Shown: piece after piece, positions 1-10,689 of the stretch | Layout of the letters: every line of letters begins with the position of its first letter | Position numbering within the stretch: the first letter of the stretch is position 1 | Source: Klebsormidium nitens | Taxonomy: Eukaryota; Streptophyta; Klebsormidiophyceae; Klebsormidiales; Klebsormidiaceae | Length of the DNA stretch: 64,000 nucleotides | Direction: 5' to 3' | Assembly (NCBI GenBank): GCA_000708835.1 | Contig: DF237397.1 | Coordinates: 1 to 64,000, forward strand | Position numbers and translations under genes: made by a program | The notes under the pieces: model-generated | Seen by the model: the letters and a program-made list of their open reading frames with translations, nothing else | What the model was told of the DNA's origin: nothing | Database searches by the model: none

Positions 1-2602
1 CTCGCCAAAAGTGCGCCCCTCACACTACGGCAAAACTTCACTGCAAATCATGGAGGTGAGCGCTGTGACTAAGTTTTCAGATTAGGTTACTAACTAGCTA
101 CCTGGAAAATCGTAGGAGCCAATTTCCCATCAGGTTTAAAGTGGGCATCATTATTGGGCGACTCAGGACGCTCACTAATGCCAAGCGCATATCATGGTAA
201 ACCGAGACGTTTCTTGCTTTTCGTCTTCCTCTGCTTGCATCTTTCATAAGAAACGAAGGTAGCGGGCTCGGGGTGAATAGGCTTCTGTCCAAAGTTCAGA
301 TTCAGATACCTGAAAGGTCCCGATTCCACTTGCATCTCTTAGCCGGACGTTGCAACCTGATATTGCTGAAAGGTCTGCAAACCGGATACGCACTTCGAGT
401 ATGGTTCGTATGGGCTTTTGTTTCTATGATGAATCGTTTCCGTCTTTGCTTGCGCACTCGAATTCTGGGTGCCAACCGTTTTTCGCCACTGACTGTTCTC
501 CCTTAGCACCTTCAAGCTAGTCTAGTCACGCCGGATGACAGGGCTTCGAACTGATTGGAACTGAACCAAGTTTCGCAGATTTCACGAGGTCATCCGGCCA
601 CTCTCTAACCGAAGCTTCATAAGTCCGTAAGACCCGAAACCTAGTCCTTTTAACACTAAAAAGGATCTACAAAACATCAAGGGCTAACTTTTGGAATCTC
701 TACTCGCAGGCACATCTGGGCCCTGGCTCTCTGTTAGCCGTCCTCCCTGACCCAGTCACCCCCCTAGCCGGGAGCCGGTTCGTCCAGAAACAGTCGTTCC
801 ACCTCAGCGGAGACGCCAGTCTAGTTCTCGTGGACTGGATGACCAGCGGACGGAAAGCGCTGGGCGAGTCGTGGGAGTTCGCATCGTTCGAAACTGCCAA
901 CAGCGTGGAATGTGACGGGACGCCCGTTTTGCAAGACAAGATGGAAGTAAGGACACTTGGAAGCGCTTTGACTCCTTTACAAGTATTATTCATTTACCCT
1001 CCGGACAAGCTCACAAGCAGGCCCGTGCAACGTCTCAGAACAGGGTTGGGATCCAAACTTGTCCTGCGAGGTCGGAAGGACAGTTCCACAACGAGTTTGG
1101 CAGGTCTATAAAGCGGCGTAATGTTCCAGATGTCCTTCTTTGCGAGGCATCTCTGTGCAGATTATAGCACGACTTTATCAGAGGTGAAAGCAGCTGAATG
1201 TGCGACAACTATGCCCAAATCTTTTGCTGCTCGTGATATTTGACGTTCGGACTTTCTGATTCAGGAGGAAATTTTTTGACTTGTTGGCGACAAGCACACA
1301 TACCTTGACTTGAAAAGAAAGGTCGTGCTGACGCGCATCGACTTTTGACTCCCGCCAGTTGCGCTACGAAGACGGCGTCTCGATCAAGGAGAGAATGGGA
1401 GGGGCGCACGTGGTAGGCATGATGCTGCTAATTGGGTGAGTCGGGACGTTTTGAACCTGGCGCATGTCTGCAAAAAAGTACAACGACACAGATTGAAAGA
1501 TACGTACAGACTGCATGTCGGTTCCGTTTAGTCAGTGCAGTGCTTTTTCGAGCGACCGTGAGAGCGAAGTGTCGGCACTTTTCGGCCACGTAGTGCTGTT
1601 CTGAGCGACCGCTGAAGTTTTCAGGACTCCCAATGTAGAATGTTGTCTGCCCATGTGAAGCAAATTGACGTGAAAAACGGGGCACAGTGACTGAATCTTC
1701 ACTATGCCACTACGCGAGTAGGTACTTGAAGCGACCAGCAGCCCGTGGAAACAAGCTAAACGTCGCCGAGTGAACGTTCTGGTCGAAAACCCGCCTCGAA
1801 ATTCTTTTAATGAAAAGAAGCTCGGGAAGAGTCGTCGGCACGTCGAAAGCCTTTCATTTTTTCTGCCATCAGCTATTGAGAGCTTCGACCGTTGAATATC
1901 TGGTTCGCTTCGCGCTTCAGGCTTGTAGGCGCAGATTGATGCCGAGAAGATGACCCTTGACACTCTTTTGTTCAGGTTTGAGTAGGACCTTCTTGCGAAT
2001 CCTTAACAAAATGGTTAATCCGCTCTGGCTTCTTCGTGAGGATCTTCCAGTCTTGATCTCACAATCCCGTGTCCACTTTGATCAAGGCTTCCTCCAAAAC
2101 TTGCATGAACTATCCGATCTTAAGTGAGTTCCATTCGCACGCACGGTCGAGTCCTTTAACTTGGGCGGAATCCGTTGGCCCGACTTGTCGACACAGCTTG
2201 CTGCTATCCGCGATAATCGAAGCAACACGTTTCGCACTTCAACGTACAAATCCAGTCCCCTCTCTTCTGCGCAGACCCCGTTTGGAGGAGACGATGCGCC
2301 GCATAGCGCTTGGCCACCTCGCAGGGGGCTTTGCGGCCCCGCGCTGCGACCCCCTGGGAACGATGAAAGCTGCCAAAGCTGACGCGGGGGACCCCCTCGC
2401 AAACCTGGCGTCTTGCAAGTGCTTTTCGGACGGAGATGCAAACGCGCAGAGCGTTTTGAGCACTTCGTTCCGCGCAGTTGCTAACGGAGCCGGATTGCTG
2501 GTGCGCTTTGCGGCGAGTGATACCGAGGCGGCATATGCCTTCCTGAGGGACGCCCTCGCGCCGCTAGGGGGGCAGCTGGGCAGGCCGCCGTTCGCGCCGT
2601 GA
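1..2602 (+). CDS. URED: Urease accessory protein UreD, 3' part of a multi-exon gene
   Basis: UreD is the scaffold that, with UreF and UreG, loads nickel into apo-urease in the cytosol. Visible exons are 1-55 (cut by the window edge), 710-946, 1359-1435 and 2275-2602 (stop TGA at 2600). All junctions are GT..AG and the phases agree (0, 0, 2). About 231 residues are readable; the family is usually near 270-300, so the N-terminal part lies outside the window. Diagnostic stretches are GSLLAVLPDPVTPLAGSRF and VLVDWMTSGRKALGESWEF in the second exon, ERM..VVGMMLLIGPRLEETM across the third junction, and a C-terminus LLVRFAASDTEAAYAFLRDA ending PPFAP, all matching plant UreD in order. The last exon is clearly more GC-rich than its introns. 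Family call is firm; splice sites are predictions. Confidence 0.9.
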
Positions 2603-4782
2603 AACGCGGAGCGAATGGAATCGCTCTGACCAGAGTCCCCAAGCTTTTATAGAAAAAGGCCACGACAAGGGTACAGGCAATGAAGCGACAAGAAAAGAAA
2701 GAGCGTCTGGAAGTTGAGTGGGTTTGGAGGCTGCTATGCGTGCGGGTTTTGCCGCCACAGTAATGAAGCGTGATTCTACAAACCGCGGGCTTAAGCTCGC
2801 CGAGGTACTGCAAATAGGGGAGAACCGTCCGGAATCGGCGACGTTGCGCTTGCAACGATCCGATCTGCTATAAGCGGAGTACTTGACAGATGGCAAAAAT
2901 TTTGGTTCGTCGAGAAGGATAAGTCTAGTGAAGTGGGCATGGTGACCGGTAGAGAGTGGCTGCGCGCAATCAGGCGCGCGCTAGACACTTCAATTTTGCA
3001 GAGCAGGATAACGGTTTGATGGGCACCTGACAAATGTGGGTAGCGAGCGATTGAGAGAGTACTCAATTGTTTTGTGATTGGAAGAAGATACTCGGAAACA
3101 CCTAACAGTAGTTTTGATGGAGCAATGTCGCAGTACCAGTATTGGTCCTCATTAAATCGGGGACCTCCGATTTTGTAGAAAAGAGGACACGAAAGAGCCT
3201 GAAAGACGAAGGGAAGACTTGCAGGAAACGAGAAGGAAAGAAGCGAGTCGCGGCGACGGTACAGATTGATGTACCTGTCTCCGCTGAGTGTAATTTGAAG
3301 TTGAGTTTGACGAGAGCTGGATCAGAAAAGTGAGACCAAGCTAGGCTGTGAGGCTGATTAAATATAACGTGATTCCACTGTAACGAGAGTAGAGGGAGAT
3401 CTGAGATCGAGAGTGTAAGAAGTTGAATCTACATAAGCTGCTGGATTTACCCCAGCAATTTGATGGACGCTGAGTCATTTGTCCTGCACCGTAATGGATC
3501 AGTTTGGCTGTCGATTGCAAACGATATGCAGACAATTGAGCCTCCATTGAGCAAAACTGATTTCTCCTCCTTCAAAGTGCCTAAAGACAAAGGATACAGG
3601 ACGGGTTTCTCGTCCCTTGAATGTAAGATCGACTGCAAAAGGTCTTCAAGTACTCAGTATGGTTGGCTGTGTAAGTTCTTGCCCATATGTTTGTCCGTTC
3701 GTGTTGATTGAGGACAGCCTGAGGGAGTCTTGACAGTGATCGATCATCACGTCACGACATAAGCGAATCAGTGCCATCAATAAAACAAGGCAGCTGGTTA
3801 TCAGTGAGTGTAACAATATGCATGTCATCTATATTGAGGAGCCAATCAGCTCCGGCCTTCTGATCGGGCCAGCTTTCAACTGATGCTCACTGACAAGTGA
3901 AAGGCTATCCGATCCTGGCCTTCCAACACGGCATGAGTTACATGAGGCATGCACAAATCACCTAGCTAGGACTGGCTCAGTCAATTCGGGAACTGGGCTA
4001 TCATTCACAGTGATAAGACTCGGAATTTTACAGATCAGTGCAGAGCCATTAACTTTCTTGAACCCCGGCCCCATCATTTCTGATTCATGATCGAGGGCAC
4101 TGTGCGGTATACTAAGAGGACGAACAAATAATTCGACTTTTTTGCGGCGTGCATATCTGTTGTCCACCTTGTGAACCTTGTAGACGACAACGTCGCCACA
4201 ATGCTGCACTAGTTTTATGTGACTTTCCTCGACCTGTCCTTCACGTGACAATATTGCAAGCCTCAGTATACTTAATAGAAGCATACCATGCATTAGGCCG
4301 CAGACCTTTAGCTTTTACTGAGCATACATACTGAGCATCTAGTACTTGTGAACTTATCGGTCCAGCAAAACGAGACAATCTCTATACATGCCAGTGGAGT
4401 CCAGCAAACGCGCTACGTCTACCGTATGGCGGTGCTCAGTGATGCTCAGCATCGCATCAGGTCGTCGCGTTGTGTCAGTGTAGTGGCGCGTGCGAGCGGG
4501 GGCGGCGGGGCGGCATGGCGACCACCCGAACTGTTACTGTTCTTCAAGTTCATCTATGGAGGCAATCAGTCATATCAGGTTCAACTTGCATCCAATCCAG
4601 TGCCCACGGAAGGTGGATCACGCACTCCTTGCCTTATCCAGTTCAAGTTATGGAAGGTGACGCCCTAATAACTTAAGACAGGTTTGACATGTTTGACGGA
4701 GACTGATCGACTATACTGTCACCGTCGATCTGCCATTTCTATCGACGCAAATGTTGGTGGGCATGGGAAACCTGTCAATATT
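2603..4782. other. Intergenic between convergent genes
   Basis: This lies between the 3' end of the UreD gene (+) and the 3' end of the secreted-protein gene (-), so it should contain two facing 3' UTRs. Short open frames are present on both strands, but none has splice signals or recognisable protein sequence. I see nothing further here. Confidence 0.5.
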
Positions 4783-7364
4783 CTACACAGGGGTGAGCTT
4801 GCGGAGGTTGCAGCTACTCTCACACAGGTAGATGCAATGGAGGAACCTGTCAATGTGTTCGGCAGGCTTGGGGGCGGGTTGGGCAATGGCATAGCCATTT
4901 GCGCCCAGGTAGGTGCCGGTTCCTCCAGTGACAGCAGACCGTGTAGCCTGCAGAAAGTGTTGGCACTTCATCAAAAAATGTTGCAATTGGAATTGTAGCT
5001 CCGTAAACTCAGAAATCTCTTACTTGTCCTTGGTTTTCAACCGATACTGTTAGTGCACCGCGTTTCCGCAGGCGATACTAGCGTAGGCAACCTCCATTGT
5101 ATCTCATCACCAGACTCGCACTAACGTTGACCAAGCTATATGTTTTTAAGGGTCTCCAAGTCTCTTCATGCACAAAGCCAACCGGATCGGGCATATGAAG
5201 ATCGCCATCAGTGTCAGAACGACATTCTGTTTGCAAAGCCCTTGATGGAAGATTTGTGTTTTTCAAGAAAGTTCAACTCACCCTTCCAGTGGACTTGAAG
5301 CGGACCTGCATTGTGATCATGTTGTCATCGGACACAATGTTGTTGGCAGCATTGTCACCCTGGCCGGGGGGGGTGAAGTAGAAGGTGAACTGGACGAACT
5401 CCTCCACGTTGGGGACATTGTCATAGGCCACAACGTAGGTCACCAAGAAAGTGGCGTACCCGATGATCTCGTCGGTGGCCTGGCTGTACAGGTGAGGCCT
5501 GCAAGAGGAGAAGTAACCCCAATATCAGATACATAATAGCAAAGAGGCTGCCGTCAGATGTGGCTTGTGGTGCCTGTGGAGGCATGAGAAGTGCCAACTC
5601 TCAAGTTAAGGACTGAACATTTCTAAGGAGGAGATCTGGTTAGACCTGGTGTGATCAAGAGCACCAGTCTGCCAAAGCTGAATCAACCACTCAGTGTAAA
5701 CTGCTATTTTAAGCTGCAATACAAGGGCAAACTGCAATTTTTTCCACCTTAATCTTACCTGTACATGCACTTGTCACCGGTCTTTGTCCCTTCACCGCCG
5801 CCCTGTCCGGCGCAGTTCTCAAGGGGGTTCTGGTCATCAAACTGGACGTACACAGCAAGGGTCGGCTCTACGCCATCCTGGGAGGAGGAGTCAGGGAAAT
5901 AAGTATGATACAACAAAAACACAAGGCACGGTCGGAAGACTTCCATGGGCACCCCCACTGCGAGTCTTGGTTCAGCCTAGAACAACAACAATGCCGTTTC
6001 TCCCGCAAAACAGCACTGGCTATCTGGGGCAAGCCTTAGCTGGCAGTCGCAACTCCACAAATCCGACTTTTTGGTTCCAGCCTGGGCTTAATTTGTAGTC
6101 CGGTTCAGCATAAAAAAGGAACACCGCTACAGTTTCTACGTGAATGGAAGTTGCCGATAATTAATCAATAAATGTTTTTAAAGACACAACAGCTCTTCCA
6201 GGCGAATCTGAGGGAAAAGGAAAAGCCCCAAAACCACAATTTCCAATGTTCGACAGGAATGTCAGTAGCAGACTGCAAGCTGCTGCTTACAATGAAACAA
6301 GTCATCAGAAGTACTAGTGCTGATTCATTTGAAACACTAACGAAAAGTGAAGCAAGCAAAGAAGCTATGGTATTGTGCGTCTACAAATCTAACGGCAATA
6401 TCGTTGTAGGACTAGTGGCTTGGGAAAATCAGTCACCGCAAAAATATTTTGTGGGATTGTTTCTGTCGAGAGAACCTCACCGGCTGGGGGAATTGAGTGG
6501 CGGCGGTGTCACCATTTGCGCAAGTGGCGGTCCGGCCACCGTTAGTGCTGGGTCCACACGATCCAGGGCAGCAGACATTGTCGTTACCAGGGGCATTGTA
6601 GCAGGGGATGAGCCCACTGGGGCAGTCCTTGGCTGCGAAATACCAATAAAAAACAATGCTGTGAGCAATTTGATATAGCACAGGGTTGCAAGGGCTGCGT
6701 AAGCTTGTCTTGAGGAGTGAGTCAAGAGACCCTGAGGCCTGTGGAAAACAGGCTGGTTCCGACAAGCAAGGAACTCACGCTACTACTATATAAGCCCACT
6801 TCTTCCACCTAGGAGGTTGCTCACTCTCCAAGTGTGAGCAATCTTTATCAACACCTTAACACACCCTTTCTCAGCAACAAAATGAAGAACTCTACAAGCT
6901 TCTTGAGATGAAAAGGTCAAGACTGTCAAGACTGGCTTGCAAGTACTCAAAAATACAAGAAATGACCCAAATCTCAGAATTTGTGCGTGACAGCGGAAAT
7001 GCTGTTGCTATGCTTGGCAAAGAAAGAAACCACGGGGAAACTACCTTGCACAAAAGTAGTACTCAAAAGTGTCTCACTTTTTTGAGCAGCAGACCCCTAT
7101 AACAAGAATGCTAGTTATCATATCTGGGAGTCAAGGTGCAGGGGCAGCTTAGGGGCAGGAGCAGCAGAACGCTAAAGGCAAAAGTTTTTCTAAAATACAT
7201 CAAGACTGTGGCTCCAGCCTAGTTGCAGGAACATTAAGATGCCAAAAAAACCTCTGTCTGGCGTCAAGCCAGCGGATGAAAACATTGTCGGAAAGCTCCT
7301 TACCCTCAGCGAAGGACGTCACTCCCAGCAACAGAACCAGAGTGCAGATGGTGAAACCCTTCAT
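4783..7364 (-). CDS. Small secreted protein, dirigent/allene-oxide-cyclase-like C-terminal half
   Basis: There are five exons on the minus strand: 7364-7304, 6632-6481, 5877-5759, 5498-5282 and 4947-4783, in phases 1, 0, 2, 0, giving 237 aa. The first exon encodes a clear signal peptide (MKGFTICTLVLLLGVTSFAEA), so the product is probably secreted. Residues 22-71 form a Cys-rich segment (DCPSGLIPCY, VCCPGSCGPS, six cysteines). Residues 72 to about 210 are strand-like, with IIGYATFLVTYVV and then AVTGGTGTYLGANGYAIA. The GGTG..ANGYA motif after a run of alternating beta residues resembles the dirigent/allene oxide cyclase barrel, where a similar GGTG..F..ARGY motif is conserved. The tail adds three more cysteines (LHCIYLCESSCNL). 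The gene model is strong because all phases fit. The barrel assignment is inference from one motif region, and the substrate is unknown. Confidence 0.65.
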
Positions 7365-7463
7365 GTTGCTGGCGCTTCAGATTTTGGAGAGGGAGGTGTT
7401 CGAGAAAGAGATGTGAGAATGAGGGGAAACAACGAAGACGTTTTTGTTAAATTGTTTTGTAGG

Positions 7464-7530
7464 GACGCTCGAAAGATTTCTACCTGCCTATGTACGCTCG
7501 AAAAGATTACCCGGGTACGCTCGAAAGATT
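7464..7530. repeat. Three short direct repeats, ACGCTCGAAAGATT type
   Basis: Near-identical copies of ACGCTCGAAAGATT start at about 7464, 7494 and 7516, with spacings near 30 and 22. They sit about 100-170 bp upstream of the start codon of the minus-strand secreted-protein gene, so they could be promoter elements of it. That is position-based inference only. Confidence 0.5.
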
Positions 7531-7695
7531 ACCACATTACCAACACTTTTCTGAATGACTACGTACCTGGATCTGACACAGGTGGCCATTTGCCTGAACG
7601 AGAGTCCCCGAAAAAGTCACCTGAGATATTTCACACTGATAAAGTTGCGGAGACACTAATAAAAGGAGTCTGCTTTGACGGTTTTGCTGCACTGG

Positions 7696-7785
7696 GCACC
7701 CAATTCTGGCCCCTGGGTGCCCACCCCGGGGTGCCCACCGGGCACCCGAAAATGACCGGCAGGGTGCCCCAGGGCTCCCATCCCA
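7696..7785. repeat. Cluster of GGGTGCC / GGCACCC direct and inverted repeats
   Basis: Seven or so copies of the heptamer GGGTGCC or its reverse complement lie within 90 bases. Adjacent inverted pairs can fold into short GC-rich hairpins. No gene overlaps. Function unknown. Confidence 0.5.
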
Positions 7786-7891
7786 AAAAGTTATTCTGGT
7801 ACCGACTCTACCGAGCTTTCCTTTTTCGGGAGCCCCAAACTTTTACCGACTAGTCGTAGATGTGAGTCGTGACCGCTCCATGGGCCTCTGA

Positions 7892-7953
7892 ACTACCTAG
7901 GTAACGGTAAGTACCGGTAAGAACCGTACCCGGTAGGTACCTAGGTAGGTAGT
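7892..7953. repeat. Imperfect palindrome with ACCTAGGT arms
   Basis: ACTACCTAGGTA at 7892-7903 is mirrored by TACCTAGGTAGGTAGT at 7938-7953. Several TACCGGTA/ACCGTACC half-palindromes lie between. It may be a decayed transposon end or a cruciform-forming site. No matching second end was found. Confidence 0.4.
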
Positions 7954-8595
7954 AGACATAGGCCGCTGTTCCCTGGTGCGTACCGGCCAATATCGGTTCT
8001 TTCGTGGTTCTCCCTGGCCAGTGCTCGGTTGAATCTTCGCATGATTTGTGCTGACAATTTATCACGTGCGCCATCGTTATCCGTAATAATACCGTACTCC
8101 TTTCATGTGGTACGGAGTAACGTCTTTACCAGATGGCAGGCCGCAGAAGCTCCCGCTTTTCTGGCAACAATCTTTTCTGGAGACCCGTCGCCGCGTTCAA
8201 TTTGTTTAAAAATCACATGTTTCGCGCCATCTGTGCGGGTTCAATTACATGAAGGGCTGACGCCACATAATACCGTAGTCCCCGGCCGGCGGCCAGTTCG
8301 ACTCAGTGCACTGGTGCAGTGCACAGCGATATACTGGTAGGGACGTAATCTACGTACTCATGCTGCTACATACTCAGTAGATTCCCGACTCGGCATGGCC
8401 GGTGTAGTACTATAGACTGTACTTTAGAACTTGGCCTCACCGAAGCTCTGGTTTGTCTCCATTCCGGGTCAGTACGATTTTTACCGGAGTTTTCGGATGG
8501 TTTCTGGCGCTCTTAAAAGGGGTTAGTACTTGACTAATTTTTGAAAGAGCTTTATTTACCAATCTCAACTTAGTACAATGGTTCCCTCCATAGGA

Positions 8596-8790
8596 AGTTT
8601 TGGCTTTTAGCCGGGGGTTGAGCCGGGGTGGGACCCCCGGCTCATTTTGCCTGGTCGGCTCATATGCCACCTGAAAGAAAGAGCCGGGAAAGAGCCGGGC
8701 ATGCTGCCCAGCTCATCCAGACATGCACGGCTCCTGACCGGGGATGCCCGGCTCACTGTCTGCATGATTGAGCCGGGCATTGAGCCACGA
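8596..8790. repeat. GAGCCGG / CCGGCTC heptamer cluster
   Basis: About nine occurrences of GAGCCGG or its reverse complement are packed into about 190 bp in both orientations, some extended to GAGCCGGGCAT. The irregular spacing argues against a simple tandem repeat. No coding potential overlaps. Confidence 0.45.
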
Positions 8791-10689
8791 GGGTACGGAC
8801 TACCGTGACGTCACCCCGTGCGGCCCGCTGCCCGCGGCGCTGGAGCGCGGCCGCCTCGGAGGCCTCCGGCGCGGCCGCCGTTCCGCGTTGCGGTCCTGTT
8901 GCAGTGCGGTTGGCCGGCGGGGTGGCAACTCCCGTTTTAAAACATGTACTCTGCAAACTAAAACAAGTCATTGGGCTTGCTTCGCCTGTTTTTAAAACAA
9001 TTTTAAAACGTTTTAAAATGATAGAAAGGCCGGGCCTTTGCGGACCTTATATTGATATCTTAATACGTTCAAGGAGCTAGAACTTGTTTTGGGCGACAGA
9101 TGAACAGATCAGAGGCTTCTACAACATATGTAAGTGGTTATCTTGGTTCGTAATATGAACTAAAGTAGAACCATTGTAGCCAAAGGTCGTTTTCTACGCG
9201 CAGACTGATATGTTGGTCCCATGTTGGTCAATCCATGGATTTGCAGGTAGCCCGGGCCGCGGCGACCGTACACAAATGCCAGTGATATCGAAATAGTGAT
9301 CGAAGCACAGGCGCGGCTGCGCGAATGATCAATTGCGTCCGGCCAGCTCCATGGTCGGGCCACGCGGCACCATCTTGATTTAATGCATGTTTTGTTGGAA
9401 GGCCCATATCATGTGATCTCGCATGCAGCCCGCCCGCCGCAACGGTTCATGGATCGCAGGCTGTTTTTAGTGAAACGTTTTAAAAGTAGCACCAAGACAG
9501 CTAGCCGCGCGAGCGGACAGCCCCCCGGCCGCGTCGGATCAAGCACGTACTCAATGGCACCACGCGTAGGTTGTGTATAGGACGGCCGGAATTACAAGGT
9601 GGTATATGCCATGGTTGCATGATGTTGGCTAGTAGTAGTCTGTGATTCAAATGATTAATTGGACATGCATGTTATATACAAGACCAGACGAGTCCATGAG
9701 AAGTTCCTTGTTGCAAGATTGAGTGGTCCAGCATGGCATCACAAGGATCCTTATGCATATCATCATGACAGTGAGCCTGGCAGGCCGGGGCGGGCTGAGT
9801 AGCACATAGACGGTCAGAGCGACCTCAAGAAGTGCGGCTGGCTGCATTTGGAACGGCCGACCCTGCCAAAGCGCAACCGGATGATTATTACACTTGCATT
9901 TGTCAAAAGGTTTGGAGTTTTTGTATTAGCCCTCGATCGTTCATTGCGACGGCTCTCCTTTCAAGTTTCTCCAAATGTTTACGAAACTGCGATTTCGAGA
10001 AATAATGCAGCCACGCTGTCCGCTCCTTCAGCTCGTGCTGTTCCGAGATGCTGCCCTGGAAAGTAAGAAAAAGTAGGGCTCAGAGTTACGAGATCTTCCG
10101 CAGCTAATCTAAGTGAGACCGACCAAACAACGACCCTTTACTGCGAGACCGGATTCTTATTGTTTACTTTCTGTAGCTTTGCCAGCTGACCGCACAATAT
10201 GCAATGACGCCATACACTTTCTCACAATCTGTGGAGAGTACATTTTGGCAAGTTTCTTCTGGTCCACACTGATCCCCTTGGCGGGACTGACCGCTTTTGT
10301 CTAAACCGGGAAATGCAACCAAGGCAGCAAATTAGTATTGAACGCGGTTGGTCGAGCGCACTGTGATGAACAAAGAAGCACTAAGCTCCGGTCACGATCA
10401 ATATCAATCTCGGCATCTTGTTGCAGTTCTTCCCCCGGCAGGCTTCGTCATTGCACGACACCAGTTCGCCAATATAGGGAAAAGGAAGGCATGAAAAGAA
10501 ACAACATAGGGGACAAAAAAGTGAAAGAGGTAAGGCGAAGGGACAGAAGATGAAGCAGGAAGCAGAAAAGGAAGGGGGGGGCAGACGAACGAAAGAGTAC
10601 TGGATTCAGAAAGACAACAAGGCGTGACAAGATGATCATGACGGGGTTCAGAAAAGGAGGCACATGAAAAAGAACAATGTGTGCAACGG

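Larger units (their letters stand above)
7365..10440. other. Intergenic, upstream of the secreted-protein gene
   Basis: No gene is supportable over about 3 kb. The first part should hold the promoter of the minus-strand secreted-protein gene, but no core element was recognised. The rest carries several short-range repeats (listed separately), a CpG-rich patch near 8815-8900, and a cluster of GTTTTAAAAC-type palindromes between about 8930 and 9030. Short open frames in both directions have no recognisable content. Confidence 0.5.

Noticed and set aside
700-993. A 97-codon minus-strand frame
   Set aside because: It is antisense to the conserved UreD exon at 710-946.
2082-2441. A 119-codon minus-strand frame
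   Set aside because: It lies opposite the last UreD exon and its intron, and the plus-strand product is clearly UreD.
7464-7530. Spaced short repeats considered as a CRISPR array
   Set aside because: There are only three 14-nt repeats with unequal spacers in a spliced eukaryotic genome. Not a CRISPR.
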